From assembly GCF_014805625.2 (NCBI RefSeq), contig NW_023998431.1, positions 3,211,804-3,275,803 of the forward strand: DNA of 64,000 nucleotides. The letters are read 5' to 3'. Position 1 is the first letter of the stretch, and each line of letters opens with the position of its first letter. The notes under the pieces were generated by a model, which had not been told where the DNA came from, did not search any database, and worked only from the letters and a program-made list of their open reading frames with translations. Position numbers and translations under genes: made by a program. This DNA comes from Glossina fuscipes. Lineage: Eukaryota; Arthropoda; Insecta; Diptera; Glossinidae. Below are positions 60,020 to 64,000 of the stretch, piece after piece.

Positions 60020-60735
60020 GAGAATTATTTTCGGCTGTGACCGAATCTTTTATACCCATCACTGTAATAAGAAGGAAAAGAATTAAATTTTCATACTCTA
60101 TAATATTGGTTGGGCGTGGCCGAATATTTTTATATTTATCGAGTAAAAGTGTAAATTTTGTATCTTGTGTCCTTTGCAGTTTTTGAGCAAAGAGCAAAAA
60201 ACGAGAACAAATGTAAGGATGTTTTCACTGTTTACTGCATCGTAGGCCTGTCCTCAAACAGGTTTAGATCATTTTCAAATTTTTTTACATATTTGCAAGC
60301 GATATCTTCATTTTTGTGGCGGAACGAGAGAGCGTCAATCACAAATACTACGCCATAAAGATGGACAGATGGCCAGACTTATGGGCTTAAATAGACGCCG
60401 AACTTGACATTAGTCAAAAATGTGTATACATTATGGACTTTTCGAGCCTTGCTTCTCTGTATTGTTAAGGTGCTGACAAAAAAATGAAATTTTGATACAC
60501 TACAATATCGCGTAAGCGTGGTCGAGTTTTCCGATTTTGGACAGGTATTGTAGCATCGTTCAAAAAACGTACGTTCAAACTTTTATGAGCTTGCCTGCGG
60601 TAGTTTGTGAGTTATAAGCAAAAAAAAAAAAATTTATTTTTCTTGAAAAATTTAGGTTATTTCAGTTTTCGTTTTGCTGTAGGCATGTCTTTCGATCCAT
60701 TTGGCCCATTTTCAATACTAACCTATGCATAAAAG
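60020..60735 (+). repeat. Dispersed repeat family B, two adjacent copies
   Basis: The first copy runs 60020-60420 ('gaccgaatcttttataccca', 'ggttgggcgtggccgaat', 'ggacagatggccagac'). The second starts near 60480 ('acgtacgttcaaacttttat', 'tagtttgtgagttataagca', 'ttggcccattttcaatacta'). Block order matches 11700-12150. Confidence 0.5.
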
Positions 60736-60739
60736 CTTC

Positions 60740-61744
60740 AAACGTTTCTGCCAAACAATAATTTTGAATATATTTTTTGTTGTATTTCATCATAATGTTA
60801 TTTTTTATATATATATTATTTATATTATGTATACATACATATACCGTTATTTTGTGTATGTAAATATAAACTTGCAGCTAACTGACTTTACTCTTATGTA
60901 TATTTTGAACATAATTTCATCATAAAATTTTACACTTTATAATACGATACACATTGTCATGATTTAAGTTTCGTACAGCAGGATTTCGACATGACACCGT
61001 CAAGTTACCGAGATAACACAGTGCAAATTGCCACAATAATAATTGATATTTTGACAATTTCGTAGAACATTCTTTCGGTTATAAACACAAATAAGGTTTA
61101 AGTACAACACGGTACACGGTCGCCTGGATTTATATTACACCTAAGTTTAAATTATGATAAATATTATATTATGTTATATCTTAGTTTAGATAAATGAGCA
61201 AAAAAAAAAGTTCGTATAACACCGTTTCGGTACAGCACCGTTCGTATTAACCGTGTTCTACAAGGTAAACCTGTATTGTGATCAAAAAGTTAGGTGAAAC
61301 TCCATTTTAACTTGTTGCACTCGAGCGTTCCGCTATAGAGACATTGCGTAACTCGTAACTTCAATATGAAATTAAATCGTAACGACTTCATATTTTCTTT
61401 TCGCAAATTGTTAGTAAAAGTTTATTCAGGGTGATGTAGTTTACGCAACGTTAAAAAAACTATTACATTTCCCGTAAAATAGGAAACCTGATGCAAATTG
61501 TAATAATTACGGTAAATAGCTAACATTCTAGTAGTACTAAAGGTTGACGTTCATAGTGACAGCAAAAAAGATAATGAAGATGCTTATAAACATGATAACT
61601 ATGAAGAGTAGCCATGATTCGAGACTTGCAATAGCTTTGAGAAGTCTCACATCTTGGAACATTAAAAACTCTAATATTTCATCGTTAAATATATTATAAC
61701 GTTTGTGTTCAAAGTCAATTAAAAGAAGAAAATATTTATCGGGT
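60740..61744. other. AT-rich intergenic DNA
   Basis: Contains short repeats of a 'gtacaacacggtacac' / 'gtataacaccgtttcggtac' kind near 61098-61260. No gene was seen. Confidence 0.4.
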
Positions 61745-62335
61745 AAGGTCGACTACTCGATACCCTAGACCTCTTCGCTTAACACTATTTTGGTAATAAT
61801 ACACGAAAAGTTACACCTTATTTTCATGCAAAGACATAGTTCTTGCGAAACCACGCATACCGCCTTGTCGGCAGCTGTATCCAAAAAATAAAGCTACATG
61901 GTCAATTTACTATTATCAACCAATTTTCACCATGAAGTATTCAAAACTATATATTTTTTGACTATATAAAGATTTAGTTTTTGTAGGAACGGTTAGTTAT
62001 ATGATAGAGGGTTCAAAAAATTGCCCCATACGTTTATAATACTATTACAGATTGAATTTTATGGGGAAATTTTGAAAATTACAAGTTTTTTTCATATAAC
62101 GTCTTTTGAAAATAGGGCGTGGATTGATACAAACTACTTTGAATAGTTTTCGTCCTTCCGTCAAAGCACGTATCTTAATTATTACGACCTGTAGCTTCAA
62201 CACAAATTTGCATGGACAGCGTGACACGCGAAATCGAATGATTTCAGAATTATTTTCTGAATCGATCGGGATAATAAGAGGTGGGTCTATTTTAACCCCT
62301 TTCGTCTAACGGTGTAGAGTATAGAAACTATGACT
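61745..62335 (-). repeat. Dispersed repeat family A, reverse orientation
   Basis: It opens with 'aaggtcgactactcgatacc', then 'accaattttcaccatgaagt', 'gatagagggttcaaaaaatt', 'aatagttttcgtccttccgt', 'gacctgtagcttcaacacaa', 'tttctgaatcgatcggg' and 'aagaggtgggtctatttt'. The order matches 590-1676. Confidence 0.65.
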
Positions 62336-62569
62336 TGCTATCGGAATTGCTAGACGTTACTGGTAATATAAATGAAAAAAAAAAAAAAAAACCGAATGAG
62401 TTAAGATTCGTGGGCGCTAAGAAATCATAAAATTACGATCACTTTTTGCTTTATGGGATGGTAGTACTACTTTTGACATCTAGACTAGAGTTTCATGTTA
62501 ATATCTTCAATTGATGCATAGTTGCACGTGCTTTTGCAAACAGAAGTGTTTAGATTCAATTTTGTTTAG

Positions 62570-63005
62570 GGAATGAGCATTTTACCGCGGAAATGCTGGT
62601 GACGTTACAGAAGACCTTTGGCGATGGAGCTATGTTGCAGAAAAATGCTTACAAGTGGTACGAAGACACCAAGAAAGGCTGACATTGAGTCCAACACGAA
62701 CAGCGCTTCAGCCGACTGTTAGAATTTCCCAACGCAAGCCAAAAAAATCAGAGAAATGAAATCAAAGATTTGACATTCGAAAATCGTGGATTGGATATTA
62801 AAAAGCTGATACTGCCGGTTTTCCATTTCGATCAACTAAATACATATAAAAAGATGTTGCCTTAAAAAACATAAAATCTCGATTGGTTCCAAAAGCAATT
62901 TTCTAGAGAAAAACATGTTGACATCTGCGAGACAATGAATTCTGAATGCCAAGATGTCATGAAAAGCATCTCTATGCCAGTTGAGACTCGAGTGAATATC
63001 GTGTA
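62570..63005 (+). mobile_element. Degraded mariner transposase, N-terminal half
   Basis: The helix-turn-helix start is at about 62575: FTAEMLVTLQKTFGDGA, then YKWYEDTKKG (compare the W..F..G form of mariner). Around 62911-63000 comes VDICETMNSECQDVMKSI, then PVETR, where mariner has GDETW. The first catalytic Asp is Val (62980-62982). Stops and a shortened middle make it inactive. No C-terminal half was seen after 63005. Confidence 0.7.
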
Positions 63006-63725
63006 AAAGTTGATCCCGGAAAGAAAAGCCAGCGGCAAATATTACAGTTATATTTCCAGTTTACAGAAAATTGTAGAAAATATAATTGTGTATTCCTTTC
63101 ACTGATCCTCACTGAAAACACATTTTCTATAAAATTAATGCAATTTTAGAATACATAACAACGAAGAAAATTTAATATTTATGACGGATAATCCACTGCT
63201 TGTAGGTCGAAGTTCTTAGATGTAAGGCATATACTTACGTCCAGAGACTAAGGGAAAAGCAAAGTTTCTGTTACTATCTTTGATATAAGTTAATGTATTA
63301 GAAAATTGTCCTAATATTGTTCGCAAAAAATATTGTTTTGCAACGCATTGTTATGCGAGGTAGGTTTTTCAAATCTGAATATTTGAACACTCAGTGCCCA
63401 GTCTCCCACCTTCTCGTACAGTTCGAGTTTAGCTCGATTAACGTCTTCGCCTCGCTTCGTACAGGTATGTAAAATATCACTCAACACATATGTGGCTAAA
63501 CACTGTCAACAGACTCAATCGATTTCTCTTTAATACTAACCCTCAAACAATACGTGTCAAAATTTCATGATATTCCGACAGTTGGTTTACAGGTTACGAT
63601 GGGCTTAGTGACGCTATTTTTGTTATTTTCGAAGCAATGCAACACTGCGAATTTAGTTTATTTTAGTGACTATTGGTTTTCGAAAGGTAGTTTGCTAATT
63701 TAAAAAAGAAACCATATGGACACCG
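63006..63725. other. Spacer between two mariner remnants
   Basis: Nothing recognised. Confidence 0.4.
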
Positions 63726-64000
63726 ACGATGTTGAACGCTCTGTTCGCAAGAATTTGGCAGTCGCTTCAAAAAACCTAAAAAATGTACACAAAATCGTTT
63801 TGGAAAACCGATAAGTAATGTTGCTGACATACCAAAGCAGCCAGTTCACCATTTTGCATGAACATTTCATCCAAGAAAAAAATCTGTTGCAAATGGTCGC
63901 GGCGGTTGCTGACTTCTGATCAAAAATAACAACGTGTTGGAGCCATTCAGGTGAATTAAAAAGGGTTTCTTCATGCGACCTGCAACAATGGGTGAAACCT
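63726..64000 (+). mobile_element. Degraded mariner transposase running off the window end
   Basis: The plus strand reads KNVHKIVLENR, then, after a stop and shift, FTILHEHF near 63845, KKGFLMRPATMGET at the very end. This is the mariner core up to the first catalytic box, where ATMDET is expected; here Asp is Gly (63991-63993). It differs in sequence from the remnant at 62570, so it is a separate mariner lineage. The rest lies beyond 64000. Confidence 0.72.

Noticed and set aside
1..64000. tRNA genes, rRNA genes, CRISPR arrays, prokaryotic promoters or operons
   Set aside because: No cloverleaf, conserved rRNA segment or regular spacer-repeat array was seen by eye; repeats present are microsatellites or dispersed elements. 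A tRNA scan was not possible here.

Overview
The window looks like nuclear DNA of a higher (brachyceran) fly, probably a calyptrate or related family; I cannot name the species. The base composition is strongly AT-rich with many long A/T runs. Introns are small and start GTAAGT or GTATGT. Coding genes are sparse and sit among decayed mobile elements. The two recognisable gene families match insect proteins well: gamma-glutamyltransferase (GGT) and the BCAS3/Rudhira WD40-like protein. I found no bacterial-type operon, rRNA, tRNA or CRISPR array.

Layout. Positions 1-22,000 hold a minus-strand GGT cluster of three copies, read from right to left. GGT-C (19460 to 15311) lacks its N-terminal exon in my model. 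GGT-B (6972 to 4953) gives a complete 590-residue model. GGT-A (about 4105 to 2830) is a broken, 3'-truncated pseudogene. Two dispersed non-coding repeat families, here called A and B, fill much of the space between them and enter the large intron of GGT-C. A short lipocalin-like exon lies at 13.5-13.8 kb.

Positions 22,000-38,000 are a graveyard of sequences: two divergently oriented decayed gene copies (one with a RING-H2 domain close to Arkadia/RNF111), a minus-strand Ty3/gypsy pol remnant, a plus-strand LINE, a plus-strand LTR element of 412/mdg1 type with its primer-binding site, a solo LTR with a 4-bp target duplication, and an internally deleted mariner. Positions 38,000-42,400 are very AT-rich with no gene seen.

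Positions 42,478-55,723 (minus strand) hold the main gene, the fly BCAS3/rudhira homologue. Exons 1-4 encode the conserved BCAS3 body. They can join in frame either to a small last exon (43010-42478; about 1,040-1,064 residues in total) or to a very large Lys/Glu/Ser-rich exon beginning at 50438. That large exon has one apparent single-base frameshift at a 9-A run. After its TAA stop, the same frame continues for 44 codons that encode a clear membrane helix. Positions 56,000-64,000 hold repeats A and B and two degraded mariner transposases, the second of which runs off the end.

The GGT copies would act on extracellular glutathione at the cell surface. BCAS3/Rudhira is a cytosolic cytoskeleton/autophagy-associated protein. 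Nothing in the sequence links the two functionally. I see no convincing novel multi-gene system. The most unusual signals are the structure of the large BCAS3-linked exon and its membrane-tail extension.
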